From assembly GCF_000423925.1 (NCBI RefSeq), contig NZ_KE384107.1, positions 116,030 to 180,029 of the forward strand: a stretch of DNA of 64,000 bases, given 5' to 3'. Position numbers and translations under genes: made by a program. Numbering within the stretch: the first letter of the stretch is position 1; the number at the start of each line of letters is the position of its first letter. This document shows positions 54,053 through 63,171 of the stretch, piece by piece. The stretch is from Butyrivibrio sp. VCD2006 (GTDB lineage Bacteria > Bacillota > Clostridia > Lachnospirales > Lachnospiraceae). The notes beneath the pieces are model-generated. The model saw only the letters and a program-made list of their open reading frames with translations. It was not told where the DNA came from and searched no databases.

Positions 54053-54948
54053 GCGTCTGCCTCTCTGAAAACATATTTAAAGAACAGTTTCTGCAATATG
54101 GTGACTATGAATATGATCACCAGAAGTACCACAGCCATGGCGCTTGCAAGTCCAACCTTCTGCGTGACATGAGCTATCTCGTTCATGATAACGAAGTAGG
54201 TTCCTGTTCCGTTAGCACCTCCCGTTATTACAAACGGAGGTTCAAAAGCACTTAAGGATCCGGTTATTGAAAGGATCACATTTAAGGTGACAATGGTCTT
54301 GATACTCGGAAGAATTATGTGGAAGAACTGCTGGAAGCGATTTGCCCCGTCCAGGGACGCTGCCTCATAAAGTTCAGCATCCACCGACATGATTGCTCCG
54401 ATAAAAAGGACCATGTTTTGTCCAAAGTAGCGCCATACAGAGGTCGCCACCAGGGACCAGTTATTTACACTCTGATCTTTTAGCCAATAGGGAAGAATGT
54501 CCTTGTTCACTCCAATAATCCCCAATATTGAATCAAGGACAAATCCTCTTGTGTAAAAGAACTTGAAAATAAAACCGATAGCAATTCCACTTATGAGGTA
54601 AGGAAAGAACATCATTCCTTTAAAGACATTTCCACCCTTTACCCCAAAGCTTAAGATCGTTGCCAGAAACAGTGCCAGTGCCAGCTGGAACAGTGCTCCG
54701 GCGCAGTAATAAAAACTAAGTTTTAACGCTTTGAAACAGTCGTCTCTTGTAAATACATCAATATAGTTTTTCCATCCCACAAAGACTCTTTTGTCCGGTG
54801 GGGTAAGATATTTCATTTTATAGAAGCTAAACTGTACCATCTGCGCAAAGGGCAGGTAGGTAAAGATAGCAAGAAGAAGTAATGGGACAGTGATAAAGCT
54901 GATTATTATTACAGTCTGTTGTCCCTTTCTACTTTTAAGCCATTTCAT
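54049..54948 (-). CDS. CUT1 ABC sugar permease, MalF type (mannan importer)
   Basis: 299 residues. Membrane segments begin at about residue 10; the EAA loop is EAASLDGANRFQQFFHI. RBS AAGGAGGAAGG precedes the ATG. 45 bp downstream of the binding-protein gene, with no strong hairpin in between, unlike the first importer. Confidence 0.92.
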   Translation of the reverse strand: MKWLKSRKGQQTVIIISFITVPLLLLAIFTYLPFAQMVQFSFYKMKYLTPPDKRVFVGWKNYIDVFTRDDCFKALKLSFYYCAGALFQLALALFLATILSFGVKGGNVFKGMMFFPYLISGIAIGFIFKFFYTRGFVLDSILGIIGVNKDILPYWLKDQSVNNWSLVATSVWRYFGQNMVLFIGAIMSVDAELYEAASLDGANRFQQFFHIILPSIKTIVTLNVILSITGSLSAFEPPFVITGGANGTGTYFVIMNEIAHVTQKVGLASAMAVVLLVIIFIVTILQKLFFKYVFREADA

Positions 54949-54993
54949 TGTCCCTTCCTCCTTGGTTTTCAGGTAAAAAACAAAGACTTAACC

Positions 54994-56472
54994 TTACTCA
55001 TTTACAGATACGCCGAGAACTTCCTGAGCCTGTGTCCACTTCTCGTTCCACTCGTTCATGATGTCATCAAATTCCATATCGCCAATTGATGCATGCTCGA
55101 TGATGAGCTGGATTTTTCTGTCACCACCTGCTCTGTAGTTGAGCTCTGACTCTGAGTTGAGCTCGTTGAGAAGATCCTCTTCTCCCTCTGCTGCAGGTGC
55201 TTCCTGAAGGAATTCAACATTGTCAAATGAAAGCTTTGTCTCAGTGCTTCCTGCCTTGATTGGAAGACCATCCTCGTTATATACAAAGCCTGACTGCTCA
55301 GTCATCCACTTTACAAAGATGATTCCTGCCTGCTTCTCATCATCGGAAGCATTCTTGTTGATACCGTAGCAGTAGTCAGGACCTGCAAGAGCATACTGCT
55401 TGCCACCTACTGTTACAGGGAATGGCATATATCCGATATCTGCTGCGTTATCTCCTGCAGCTTCCATCTGAGGGTAAGCCCAAGATCCAAGGACCATGCA
55501 TCCAATCTCGCCTCTGTTAATCATGCCCTTGCAGCCTTCCCAGTCAGTTGTTGAATAGTCATCCTCTGTAAGTCCCTGTGCAACTGCATCATAGAGAATC
55601 TTGTATACAGCGTAAGGGTGGGTTGAATCGCCATAATCTCTGAAAGGATCCTTCTCATGAAGAAGTGTTCCGTTGGTGTAGTTTACATCACCTGTTGCAC
55701 TGATTCCTGTGTAATCATCCCAGCTTCCCATTGTCCATCCAGCAGCGTAGTTGGTGTAGAGAGGGATAATTGAAGCATCGTGCTCCTTGATCTTCTTAAG
55801 AGCTGCGATGAAATCCTCAGGAGTCTTGGGAAGCTCTGTTACACCTGCCTCCTCAAACACTCTCTTGTTGTATACGATACCTTGAGCTGTTGCTGTTGAA
55901 GGTACTCCATAAACCTCCCCCTGGTACTCCCACTTATCAGCGTAGTTGATCTGTCCGTTCATAACATCAAGAGTTCCAAATGACTCAAAGTATGAAGAAA
56001 GGTCTGCCTTATCAATTGCAGGAATGAGGATTACTGTCTCATAGTCTCCTGACTGAAGGTGTGTCTTGGCATCCTCTGCGTAGTTTGTATCTGTGATCAC
56101 ATTTACTTTGATATCAGGATAAACTTCATTGAAGGCCTCAATGTATTCCTTCCATGTAACTCCGCCATAATCCTCTGAATCAAGGTCTGTTCTGTTGCTG
56201 AAGAAAGAGATCTCTGCATTAAGATCAGTAAAGTCTTCACCGAGAACAAGATCGGCATAAGACTTAATGCCTTCTGTTTCAGATGAAGGTGCATCTGCTG
56301 CAGCTACCTGCTCGTCTTCTGCCTGTGCTGCTGCAGCTACCTGCTCGTCTTCTGCCTGTGCTACTGCACCTGTCTCCTGACCGCTTTCAGATGCGGTTGT
56401 CTCCCCGCAGGCAACCGTACCTGCTGCCATGATTGTAATAAGTGTAACCGCTAAAGCTCTTTTCAATTTCAT
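54994..56472 (-). CDS. Sugar ABC transporter solute-binding lipoprotein (mannan operon)
   Basis: 492 residues from the ATG at 56472, spaced correctly from AAAGGAGG; upstream in-frame ATGs are on or before that site. Signal peptide with lipobox GTVAC. The spacer after the lipid-anchored Cys contains two copies of an 11-residue unit (AQAEDEQVAAA). The rest is a family 1 extracellular binding domain. First gene of the mannan operon, divergent from an AraC gene, with direct repeats upstream that fit an AraC operator. Confidence 0.92.
   Translation of the reverse strand: MKLKRALAVTLITIMAAGTVACGETTASESGQETGAVAQAEDEQVAAAAQAEDEQVAAADAPSSETEGIKSYADLVLGEDFTDLNAEISFFSNRTDLDSEDYGGVTWKEYIEAFNEVYPDIKVNVITDTNYAEDAKTHLQSGDYETVILIPAIDKADLSSYFESFGTLDVMNGQINYADKWEYQGEVYGVPSTATAQGIVYNKRVFEEAGVTELPKTPEDFIAALKKIKEHDASIIPLYTNYAAGWTMGSWDDYTGISATGDVNYTNGTLLHEKDPFRDYGDSTHPYAVYKILYDAVAQGLTEDDYSTTDWEGCKGMINRGEIGCMVLGSWAYPQMEAAGDNAADIGYMPFPVTVGGKQYALAGPDYCYGINKNASDDEKQAGIIFVKWMTEQSGFVYNEDGLPIKAGSTETKLSFDNVEFLQEAPAAEGEEDLLNELNSESELNYRAGGDRKIQLIIEHASIGDMEFDDIMNEWNEKWTQAQEVLGVSVNE
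56299..56361 (-). repeat. 33-bp tandem duplication in the binding-protein spacer
   Basis: Two copies, period 33 bp, encode AQAEDEQVAAA twice in the linker between lipid anchor and domain. Recent in-frame duplication. Confidence 0.85.
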
Positions 56473-56550
56473 ATTCATCCTCCTTTTATTGAGCTTCTGT
56501 TTCATTTACTGATTGAAGAATACATTATTTACTTTTTTTAATCATCTATT

Positions 56551-56578
56551 ATTCTTGCATTTTATAACTCATTCTTGC
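56551..56578. promoter_or_regulatory. candidate AraC operator, paired direct repeats
   Basis: ATTCTTGC at 56551-56558 and again at 56571-56578, period 20 bp, about two helical turns. It lies 79-106 bp upstream of the binding-protein start; a TAAATA (minus strand, 56531-56526) placed about 20 bp further downstream could be the -10. Typical geometry for AraC-family activators. Confidence 0.5.
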
Positions 56579-56669
56579 GATTATGAATTTATCTGCCGTT
56601 TTATGAGCTTTTTACTTAATTATTTAACTCATATTACCTAACCAACTTAAATTTTTAGTTAATTTCAGA

Positions 56670-56698
56670 TTGATATTTCCCTTTTTACTTACTATAAT
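56670..56698 (+). promoter_or_regulatory. sigma-A promoter of the second AraC gene
   Basis: TTGATA, 17 bp, TATAAT (perfect -10, extended by TAC). Expected start of transcription is near 56705, giving a leader of about 18 nt with AGGAG before the ATG. Confidence 0.8.
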
Positions 56699-56722
56699 GT
56701 TCCCATAAACAGGAGTAATATC

Positions 56723-57631
56723 ATGACACCGTCTAAATACACCACGATCGATGAACTGAATAATATCTTCCGTTTCCACAGACTCTTCGGGAGTGATACG
56801 TCTTTTACCGATGTTCTTGACACCAAGAGATTCATGGCCTGTGGCTGCGAGTCTTTAGATCCTCTTATCCTCCGGGCAGTCTTTGGAGGAGCCATTACCT
56901 ACGGTATCCCAACCACCTTTGAATGTATCGATAATCCATTCTATTTATTGTTATATATCGAAAAAGGGGATGCCTTGATCAAGACAAAAGACAGCATAAC
57001 AATGCCCGAAAGAAGCATGATCCTTCTAAAACCCTACGAGAATTTCCGCTTTGACACAAAAAGTACCCCATGCTATTTTCACTTGTTTTTGTTATCGGGG
57101 GAATCCTTAAGATTATATACAGAACATTCATCTAAGGTTATAGAATTTAAAGAAAAGCATATAGGAACGCAGCTCTCCTACCTGCAAAGGCTGCTGCTAA
57201 GGCAGGGAGCGGACTCAGAGCTTCTAAGAGCAAGAATCCTTACCGACATTCTCACAGAAGGTTATCTGGCAGGTTCAAAGGCCTTTGCCCCCTCAGTCAC
57301 TCCCGGTATACCGAGTTATATCCAGGATATGAAGTCCATTCTGGATCAGGAATATAACACCTTTATTACTTTAGATAACCTTGAGCAGAGGCTCCTTGTA
57401 AGTAAATACAGGCTCTGTCGTGAGTTCAAAAACTACTACGGCCACTCACCTCTTCAGTATCTCAACAACGTCAGGATCCAGCAGGCCAAGACACTTCTTG
57501 AGCAGACAGATATAACGGTAAATGCCGTTGGGTACGACGTTGGCATCGCCAACACCAGTCATTTTATCAAGCTCTTTAAGAGAGAAACCTCTCAGACACC
57601 TGCCGAATACAGAAAAAACAAAAGCTCTTAG
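56723..57631 (+). CDS. AraC-family transcriptional regulator of the mannan operon
   Basis: 302 residues. An N-terminal cupin-like sensing domain (about 55-140) and a C-terminal AraC double helix-turn-helix (about 205-302: LEQRLLVSKYRLCREFKNYYGHSPLQYL and VGYDVGIANTSHFIKLFKRETSQTPAEYR). Divergent from the mannan importer operon, so its probable regulator. Its last codons form one arm of a shared terminator with the convergent LacI gene. Confidence 0.92.
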   Translation: MTPSKYTTIDELNNIFRFHRLFGSDTSFTDVLDTKRFMACGCESLDPLILRAVFGGAITYGIPTTFECIDNPFYLLLYIEKGDALIKTKDSITMPERSMILLKPYENFRFDTKSTPCYFHLFLLSGESLRLYTEHSSKVIEFKEKHIGTQLSYLQRLLLRQGADSELLRARILTDILTEGYLAGSKAFAPSVTPGIPSYIQDMKSILDQEYNTFITLDNLEQRLLVSKYRLCREFKNYYGHSPLQYLNNVRIQQAKTLLEQTDITVNAVGYDVGIANTSHFIKLFKRETSQTPAEYRKNKSS

Positions 57632-57648
57632 CATCAGCTAAGAGCTTT
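57621..57648. terminator. shared bidirectional terminator inside two coding ends
   Basis: A 12-bp perfect stem (57621-57632 with 57637-57648, core GCTCTTAGC), ATCA loop. It contains the stop codons of both the AraC and the LacI gene, whose ends are only two bases apart. Confidence 0.85.
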
Positions 57649-58656
57649 CACACTGTCTTTTTCTATGAGATGTCCCGTAATAATATGTGTTCCCCTTTTC
57701 ACATCCTCTCCCTTTAAAAGAGATGTCAGACAGGAAACTGCCTTCTGCACCATAACAAGCATATCTACTTCATAAGTGGTTATCTCCACGTCACATACTC
57801 CCGGGAAGATAAAGTTATCATATCCTACTACCGAGAAATCTTCAGGAACCTTGTATCCCTCTTTCTCCAGCCTCTTAATAAGTACTCCTGCTGTAAGATC
57901 GCAGTTACATACAAAAGCTGACGGAAGCTCCAACGGAAGCGGGAGCTTATCAGGTTCAAAGATGATTCCTGTATTCTTATCTCTGTCCTCAATCTGCCAG
58001 TCAGGTCTTACCTGAATGCCATGCTCCATCATGGACTTTACATATCCAAGATATCTGTCGGTAATGGATGTTGTCTGCAAAAGAGATCCGACAAAGGCAA
58101 TATCTCTGTGACCTTTTTCAAACAGATAATTGGTCATGTAGTAGGAACCGTAGAAGCTGTCTGATATAACAGACACTTCATCTCTGGACTCATCGCAGAA
58201 ATCCAGATATACTAAAGGAATATCTCCAGCCACACTCTTTATAAACTCACAGTACTGCCTTGTAAATTCGCCTTGCATCACAAGGGCATCAATCTTGTTT
58301 TCCTTAAGCAGATTTGGAGCCGTCAGCTCTTTTTCCATGTCATGGGTTACAAGCTCTAAAATAGTATAGTCACCCTGAGCACCAAGCTGACTTGTGAGCA
58401 TCTGATACATTTGCAGATAAAATGAATTGTATTTTCTAAAATACTTGTCGTGAATGATAATGCCTATGTTGTGGCCCTTTGTTTCACTGCGGATAGCAGC
58501 GGAGGGCTGAATGTATCCCATCTCATCAGCAAGCTTTAAGATATGCTGACGGGTACTCTCACTGACACCCTTCTGTCCCGTGAGGGCTTTGGATACCGTG
58601 ACAACACTCACTCCAACTTTTTGGGCTATATCTGCCATCTTAACTGTCTTTGCCAT
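57634..58656 (-). CDS. LacI-family transcriptional regulator
   Basis: 340 residues. N-terminal helix-turn-helix MADIAQKVGVSVVTVSKALTG (about 7-27) with the hinge helix region to about 60, then a periplasmic-binding-protein-like effector domain (FVGSLLQTTSITDRYLGY, SVVGYDNF). Convergent with the AraC gene. Likely a second regulator of mannan or related sugar genes; the effector is unknown. RBS AAAGGA, promoter at 58752-58780. Confidence 0.92.
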   Translation of the reverse strand: MAKTVKMADIAQKVGVSVVTVSKALTGQKGVSESTRQHILKLADEMGYIQPSAAIRSETKGHNIGIIIHDKYFRKYNSFYLQMYQMLTSQLGAQGDYTILELVTHDMEKELTAPNLLKENKIDALVMQGEFTRQYCEFIKSVAGDIPLVYLDFCDESRDEVSVISDSFYGSYYMTNYLFEKGHRDIAFVGSLLQTTSITDRYLGYVKSMMEHGIQVRPDWQIEDRDKNTGIIFEPDKLPLPLELPSAFVCNCDLTAGVLIKRLEKEGYKVPEDFSVVGYDNFIFPGVCDVEITTYEVDMLVMVQKAVSCLTSLLKGEDVKRGTHIITGHLIEKDSVKALS

Positions 58657-58751
58657 GTAAGTAATCCTTTGGTGGTTTATTTAAGAGCTTGGTGTAAATC
58701 GAGGTCATTCCTAATCCCCCCGAACATCCCTTGCTATTGTCCCTTCTATAT

Positions 58752-58780
58752 ATAATAGAGGATTTAAAATATATTGTCCA
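58752..58780 (-). promoter_or_regulatory. sigma-A promoter of the LacI gene
   Basis: Minus strand TGGACA (58780-58775), 17 bp, TATTAT (58757-58752); each hexamer has one mismatch to consensus. Leader about 90 nt. Confidence 0.6.
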
Positions 58781-58789
58781 AGATTTTCC

Positions 58790-59023
58790 TTTGTCTTACG
58801 CTTCTCTTTTACTAACGGCAACTGGTGAGCAAACTTTTAGTAGCCTCTGAATATAGTCTTTAAGACTCGTGGTAAAATGTGAGTGCATACAGAATTGCTA
58901 AAATAGCAATAGGTTAAGATTCCTGTGTACATTCAACAATCTCTTGTCCTTAAAATACAGGTATATCAAGGGATGGACCACATTTGGACCGAAATGGACC
59001 ACTTTAGTTAAGCAAAGAAAAAA
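58790..59023. other. gene-free flank next to the tRNA-Leu island
   Basis: No gene seen. It contains three direct copies of TGGACC (58974-58979, 58985-58990, 58995-59000) spaced 10-11 bp. A related TTGGACC lies inverted inside the island end (59149-59155). These could be integrase arm sites or a decayed gene end; neither can be shown. Confidence 0.4.
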
Positions 59024-59056
59024 GCTGCAAACCCAGATATTATCTAAGTTTGCAGC
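59024..59056 (-). terminator. probable original terminator of the tRNA operon
   Basis: GCTGCAAAC (59024-59032) pairs with GTTTGCAGC (59048-59056), followed by TTTTTTCTTT on the minus strand. It lies 9 bp beyond the duplicated tRNA-Leu 3' end, where the tRNA transcript would have ended before the island arrived. Confidence 0.75.
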
Positions 59057-59065
59057 CACATAAAA

Positions 59066-59090
59066 TTACTGCCGGCGACCGGAATCGAAC
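59066..59090 (-). other. att-like duplicate of the tRNA-Leu 3' end
   Basis: 25 bp, 24 of which match 63168-63192 (T-arm and acceptor 3' end of the tRNA-Leu gene plus flanking TTA). No other part of a tRNA is present. Direct repeat of this kind marks the far end of an element integrated into a tRNA gene. Confidence 0.75.
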
Positions 59091-59258
59091 TTTTGTGACA
59101 TCTCAGAACCCGCATGGAAAGGAGCCTTGCGGACTCACCTTCTTTTCTGGTCCAATTTCTGACCCACTTTCGTATGATAAAGGATACTCATATTTATTGA
59201 ATAACAAACAATATTTACAGCAGCGATATCAATCTTTAAAACATATCTGTATCTTTGA

Positions 59259-62246
59259 TTATCCAAAAGTAAGCTCCAATAGTTCAAGCGCTGCTTCTTT
59301 ACTCTTAACTCGAATCAGATTGTCATCAGGCTTAGCTCTGGATAGTAGATTCATACTTCCATACCACACAATCTCATTGTCAATAATTGCATAGTGTTCA
59401 TGCATGTGATCCTGTATTCTGACGTTTACTCCGTTGTCCTTTAATAACTGCACAATGCCTTTGGTATCTTTAATCCTTTCCTCCGGATATCCTTCTGGGT
59501 TAAGGGTGACAACAGTGATTCTGATCCCATCTTCCTGTTTTTTCTTTACAAGCCTAATAAAAGATTCAACTTTAGAATGATTTAAGCCTGGACTTGAAAT
59601 AACAATTTCCTTATTTGCTTCCAAAAGATCCTTCTCATAAACACTTTCATATGAATCCATGTCAAAGATAGAATTTGCATCCTGCTTGTCTATAATCGCA
59701 TTATTCCAAATTTCATACCCTATCTTCTTATAAGCTCTAAGGCGCTTGTGGTACATTTTTTCAAGAACTCGGATATGCGAATCTACGTAATCATATATTA
59801 TTACTTCCGTCTTTGTCTTATAATCTCTATGTAACCTCCCGGCAAATTGCTCAATATTGCCTTCAGCTGCTGCAGGCATTGCCAGCATCAATGTATCAAG
59901 TCTTGGAAAATTAAACCCTTCACCAACATATTTATCAATTGCCACGAGTATTACAGATTCATCATCAGAAGCAGCTCGCATCTGCAATCTCATTTCATCT
60001 TTAGCTTTTCTACTTCCTCCGCCTTGCAGAAGGTATACATGATCTGCTTTTCCCTGCAATCTCTGATAAATCAGCTCCGCATGTTCTTTGTATTTGGTTA
60101 ATACCAGCGGAGTTCTACCATCCTTAATACAGTCTTCCACATCAGATATTATCTGATCATTCCTAGAATCACACTCAATAACAGCTCGGTTTGCGTCTGT
60201 TATCTTCAGATCTGTAGAACTTACAAGCCTCGTAAATCGAGGATAAACAAAATGCGCTATGCCTTGTTTCTGCGCTCTCTCTTTAGCAGTATATCTGAAC
60301 CTGATAGGCCCAAACTGCATAAACACTTTCTTTTCAAGCCCATCTTCTCGTTTAGGAGTAGCAGTTAATCCATAAACATATTTTGCTTTTGCTGCTCCAA
60401 TAACATCTTCAACCGTTTGCGCAGCTCCATGATGACACTCATCCATAATTACCATTCCGTAGTTTTCAATAATAGGATTGATTTCATCACCCTTGCCAAG
60501 AGAAGAAAAAATAGCAACATCAACTATTCCAGTCATTGAATCATGTCCGGCATATAGTTTTCCGATCAAGTTTTTTCTCTTTTTAATTCTTCCTGTTTTT
60601 GTTTTATATTCAGGTAATTCAGCTTTAATATCTAAGAATCTGCTTAAATCTTCAATCCAGTTCTTCTGAATTTCTGTGTTATGAACAAGAATTAGTGTAT
60701 TCACCTTTCTTTGGGCAATTAAATATGCACCTACAACCGTTTTCCCAAAAGATGTCGTGGCTGCTAGTACACCGTTGTCGTGCTCCAAAATTGCTTGTGC
60801 ACCTCTCATCTGTTCCTCATATAAAGCACCATTGAAAGAAACATCTAAAGGAGTTCCCTTACATCTGTTATCAGTAAGAGAAAATGGAATTCCAGATGCA
60901 TTTAATTTTTCAATTAGTGAATCTAAAAGAGCTCTCGGAATACAAATATAATCTCCATCATCATAACCACAAGAAATGATTCTAGACATACCTTGCGTTG
61001 AAAAGCCCATACCTGCAGTCTTATAGAACTCCGAATTGCTAAATGCAGCCATTCTCCTTATAGCATTCTGCATTTTATATTGCATTCCTTTTGAATTAAT
61101 GTATATCTTATCAGAAATGATGATTTCTACTACGGAAGGTGCATCTTCCTTACAAAAAGAAAGTTTCACTTTTTCCCAAGGCTTCTGTTTTCTCGCCATG
61201 GTATCATCTGCATCTTCATCAAAATCATTACATAGGCCCCCTAATAAGCCATCTGCTCCCCAGGCCTTTATCTTTTCTTCAACAATCTCTTTAGAGATTC
61301 TTTTAACATTCTTGAGGCACTCCCATTGATCAGGATATGCATTCCAGTTTTCATCTATGAAAGCACTATTCCCAGCCTGTAAAGCCAGTCCCTGTAATGG
61401 CAGCGCTATCAGATTTCCTAATCCAGATCTCCCAGTCTTTGCATTAATCGGAATATGGTCCTGAGCTGGGAGCATTCTGTCGTAATATGTGAATTTTTTC
61501 ATATTAACAGATTCGGCACCTTTGGTTAGCAAAGCTGTTCCAAATCTTCTTGCTGTAGATGCCAATATCGGCTTTTCAAAGAATATCCAAAAATGGGCTC
61601 CCTTGCCAGATCTTGAGCGCTCAACTAAAATCGGCACGTCATTGTCTTCACATATCTTCCTAAATGTGTTTACTTCAATCATCCATTCAGAATCAGGATT
61701 TGCCCAATCATCACCACAAACATCATCATTATGACAATCAAAGTCAAACACAAGAAAGTTTATAGTTTCATCAAGAAGTAGCGGGTATACCCCTAATACA
61801 TCCGAAGCATCTTCCTTCTTTCCTCTCAGATGCTCATAAACCACTTCATCCGTCAATTCCTTATAATTCGGATTTCTACATTCACCACAAGAAAACTTGG
61901 GATTATTTCTCTTTGGACACAATCCATCTTTCCAAAAATACCAACACTGAGTATAGTAGCTGTGCTTTCCGGTTTTCTTATTAACCTTTCCATAACGCAG
62001 ACTATAAACATCGTTTCGTCCGTTAAACAAGTTGCGGAAGAATTTTATTCTATGCTTGGTTATTTCCAAAGGTCTGACTCTGGCACCTTGATTATCGTCA
62101 AATAGAATGTTCTTGTCAGGAGATAGATCTTCAATATTCTTTGCTTCTTTTCTATAAGTAATACCAGCCTCATCGAGCAAACTATGCAAATAACCTATCT
62201 CTTTTTCAAGTTGATTGATTCGTGAAATATATTGATCTTCGTTCAT
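59259..62246 (-). CDS. TOTE-type conflict protein: AEP primase-SF2 helicase-PLD
   Basis: 995 residues from the ATG at 62246; the longer reading starts at a TTG within the gene gap. An N-terminal coiled coil (about 1-30), a cysteine set (Cys101, 110, 120, 123) and a primase-polymerase core with VFDFDCH (DxD about 168-170) and RSGKGAHFW (about 212-220). The SF2 helicase follows with TTSFGKT (about 498-504), DECHH (602-606), GLTATPKREDG and QFAGRLHRD (800-808). The C-terminal PLD-like motif is HEHYAIID...GSMN (about 949-966), where the usual Lys is His. This order is the TOTE conflict-system core. Confidence 0.85.
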   Translation of the reverse strand: MNEDQYISRINQLEKEIGYLHSLLDEAGITYRKEAKNIEDLSPDKNILFDDNQGARVRPLEITKHRIKFFRNLFNGRNDVYSLRYGKVNKKTGKHSYYTQCWYFWKDGLCPKRNNPKFSCGECRNPNYKELTDEVVYEHLRGKKEDASDVLGVYPLLLDETINFLVFDFDCHNDDVCGDDWANPDSEWMIEVNTFRKICEDNDVPILVERSRSGKGAHFWIFFEKPILASTARRFGTALLTKGAESVNMKKFTYYDRMLPAQDHIPINAKTGRSGLGNLIALPLQGLALQAGNSAFIDENWNAYPDQWECLKNVKRISKEIVEEKIKAWGADGLLGGLCNDFDEDADDTMARKQKPWEKVKLSFCKEDAPSVVEIIISDKIYINSKGMQYKMQNAIRRMAAFSNSEFYKTAGMGFSTQGMSRIISCGYDDGDYICIPRALLDSLIEKLNASGIPFSLTDNRCKGTPLDVSFNGALYEEQMRGAQAILEHDNGVLAATTSFGKTVVGAYLIAQRKVNTLILVHNTEIQKNWIEDLSRFLDIKAELPEYKTKTGRIKKRKNLIGKLYAGHDSMTGIVDVAIFSSLGKGDEINPIIENYGMVIMDECHHGAAQTVEDVIGAAKAKYVYGLTATPKREDGLEKKVFMQFGPIRFRYTAKERAQKQGIAHFVYPRFTRLVSSTDLKITDANRAVIECDSRNDQIISDVEDCIKDGRTPLVLTKYKEHAELIYQRLQGKADHVYLLQGGGSRKAKDEMRLQMRAASDDESVILVAIDKYVGEGFNFPRLDTLMLAMPAAAEGNIEQFAGRLHRDYKTKTEVIIYDYVDSHIRVLEKMYHKRLRAYKKIGYEIWNNAIIDKQDANSIFDMDSYESVYEKDLLEANKEIVISSPGLNHSKVESFIRLVKKKQEDGIRITVVTLNPEGYPEERIKDTKGIVQLLKDNGVNVRIQDHMHEHYAIIDNEIVWYGSMNLLSRAKPDDNLIRVKSKEAALELLELTFG

Positions 62247-62316
62247 ATACGTTATCTCTTCAAATATCCTTCCATTTGTCAAAAATGGGTACGGCATAAG
62301 CCATACCCACAAAATA

Positions 62317-62679
62317 TCATTTTAATTTCTTTTGCCATTCATCAGCGACCCTAATGACATGTGCTATAGTATCTCTCCTGATAACGCTTGTTGGATAATA
62401 TCTGGACACCACTTCCCAGGATGTAATCATCTTAGCCTTTTTACAAATAAAATCAGGTACATCAACGCCATTTTGTTGGGCTAAAATTACAAGTTTTGTA
62501 ATATCATGTCCCCAAGGCTGTCCTCCCGTTTTTAGAGAAATAGCATACTTTAAAGTTTTCTCTACACCCTGCTGAGTCAAATAGGTAGCCTGATGCTTTT
62601 GATACTTATCATCACTGTTAACAAGGTTCTTAGCAGTTTTTATATCAGCTTTTGCAATTGATAACAAAGTATTCCCCAT
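62317..62679 (-). CDS. HEPN-domain protein (toxin partner)
   Basis: 120 residues, all helical. QGVEKTLKYAISLKTGGQPWGHDITKL is typical of the HEPN family found beside MNT proteins. An R-x4-H sequence (Arg102 to His107, RDTIAH) near the C-terminus may be the RNase motif, though its place is not canonical. The ATG overlaps the upstream stop (TAATG). 70 bp before the primase-helicase gene in the same direction. Confidence 0.82.
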   Translation of the reverse strand: MGNTLLSIAKADIKTAKNLVNSDDKYQKHQATYLTQQGVEKTLKYAISLKTGGQPWGHDITKLVILAQQNGVDVPDFICKKAKMITSWEVVSRYYPTSVIRRDTIAHVIRVADEWQKKLK

Positions 62680-63071
62680 TACGCAGCCTGCCTTTTATAA
62701 ATAATCTGTCCCTTCTCCGCTAATTCCTTGCAGATAGGAGCTTTTTCTTTTTTCTGATAAATTTCATCAATAGATTTAAAATATAGGAAATCATATTCCT
62801 GGGCAAAATCCAAAAGATACAAGTCCTTCATAAATTCGTTAAAGGATTTTCTATCACTAAGCGCATTGACTGTTTTCTTACTGATGATAACAATATCTAT
62901 GTCAGATTTTTCTTTACATCTCTCTTCCAACACGGATCCAAACAGCATAATAGCATCAATATCCGGGCACTTTTTTGCTGTACTAATGATGTGCCTGATA
63001 ATCTCAGCTTTATAATCCGCAACCATTACGGATGAATCATAATTTGTATTAACTTTGATAAGTTTGCACAT
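62679..63071 (-). CDS. MNT-type minimal nucleotidyltransferase (antitoxin partner)
   Basis: 130 residues. Pol-beta superfamily signature: LFGSVLEE (Gly45-Ser46), then SDIDIVI with Asp57 and Asp59. In HEPN/MNT pairs the nucleotidyltransferase inactivates the HEPN RNase by AMPylating a tyrosine; here the HEPN protein does have a YY near the Arg motif (RYYPT). First gene of the island operon, translationally coupled to HEPN. GGTGGTGATC is the only ribosome-binding-like sequence. Confidence 0.87.
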   Translation of the reverse strand: MCKLIKVNTNYDSSVMVADYKAEIIRHIISTAKKCPDIDAIMLFGSVLEERCKEKSDIDIVIISKKTVNALSDRKSFNEFMKDLYLLDFAQEYDFLYFKSIDEIYQKKEKAPICKELAEKGQIIYKRQAA

Positions 63072-63143
63072 AAATGATCACCACCTATCCATCAATAACT
63101 ATGATTTATAGCATTATTATACTTTACAAACATCGTAAAAAAA

Positions 63144-63166
63144 AGAGAAGCATCTTACGCTTCTCT
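63144..63166 (-). terminator. terminator directly after tRNA-Leu
   Basis: AGAGAAGC (63144-63151) pairs with GCTTCTCT (63159-63166), then a run of eight T on the minus strand. It lies inside the island, so the island brought its own terminator for the tRNA transcript. Confidence 0.88.
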
Positions 63167-63171
63167 CTTAC

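Noticed and set aside
59091..59258. Possible integrase remnant at the island end
   Set aside because: No frame here shows tyrosine or serine recombinase motifs; only short unrelated stretches between stops.
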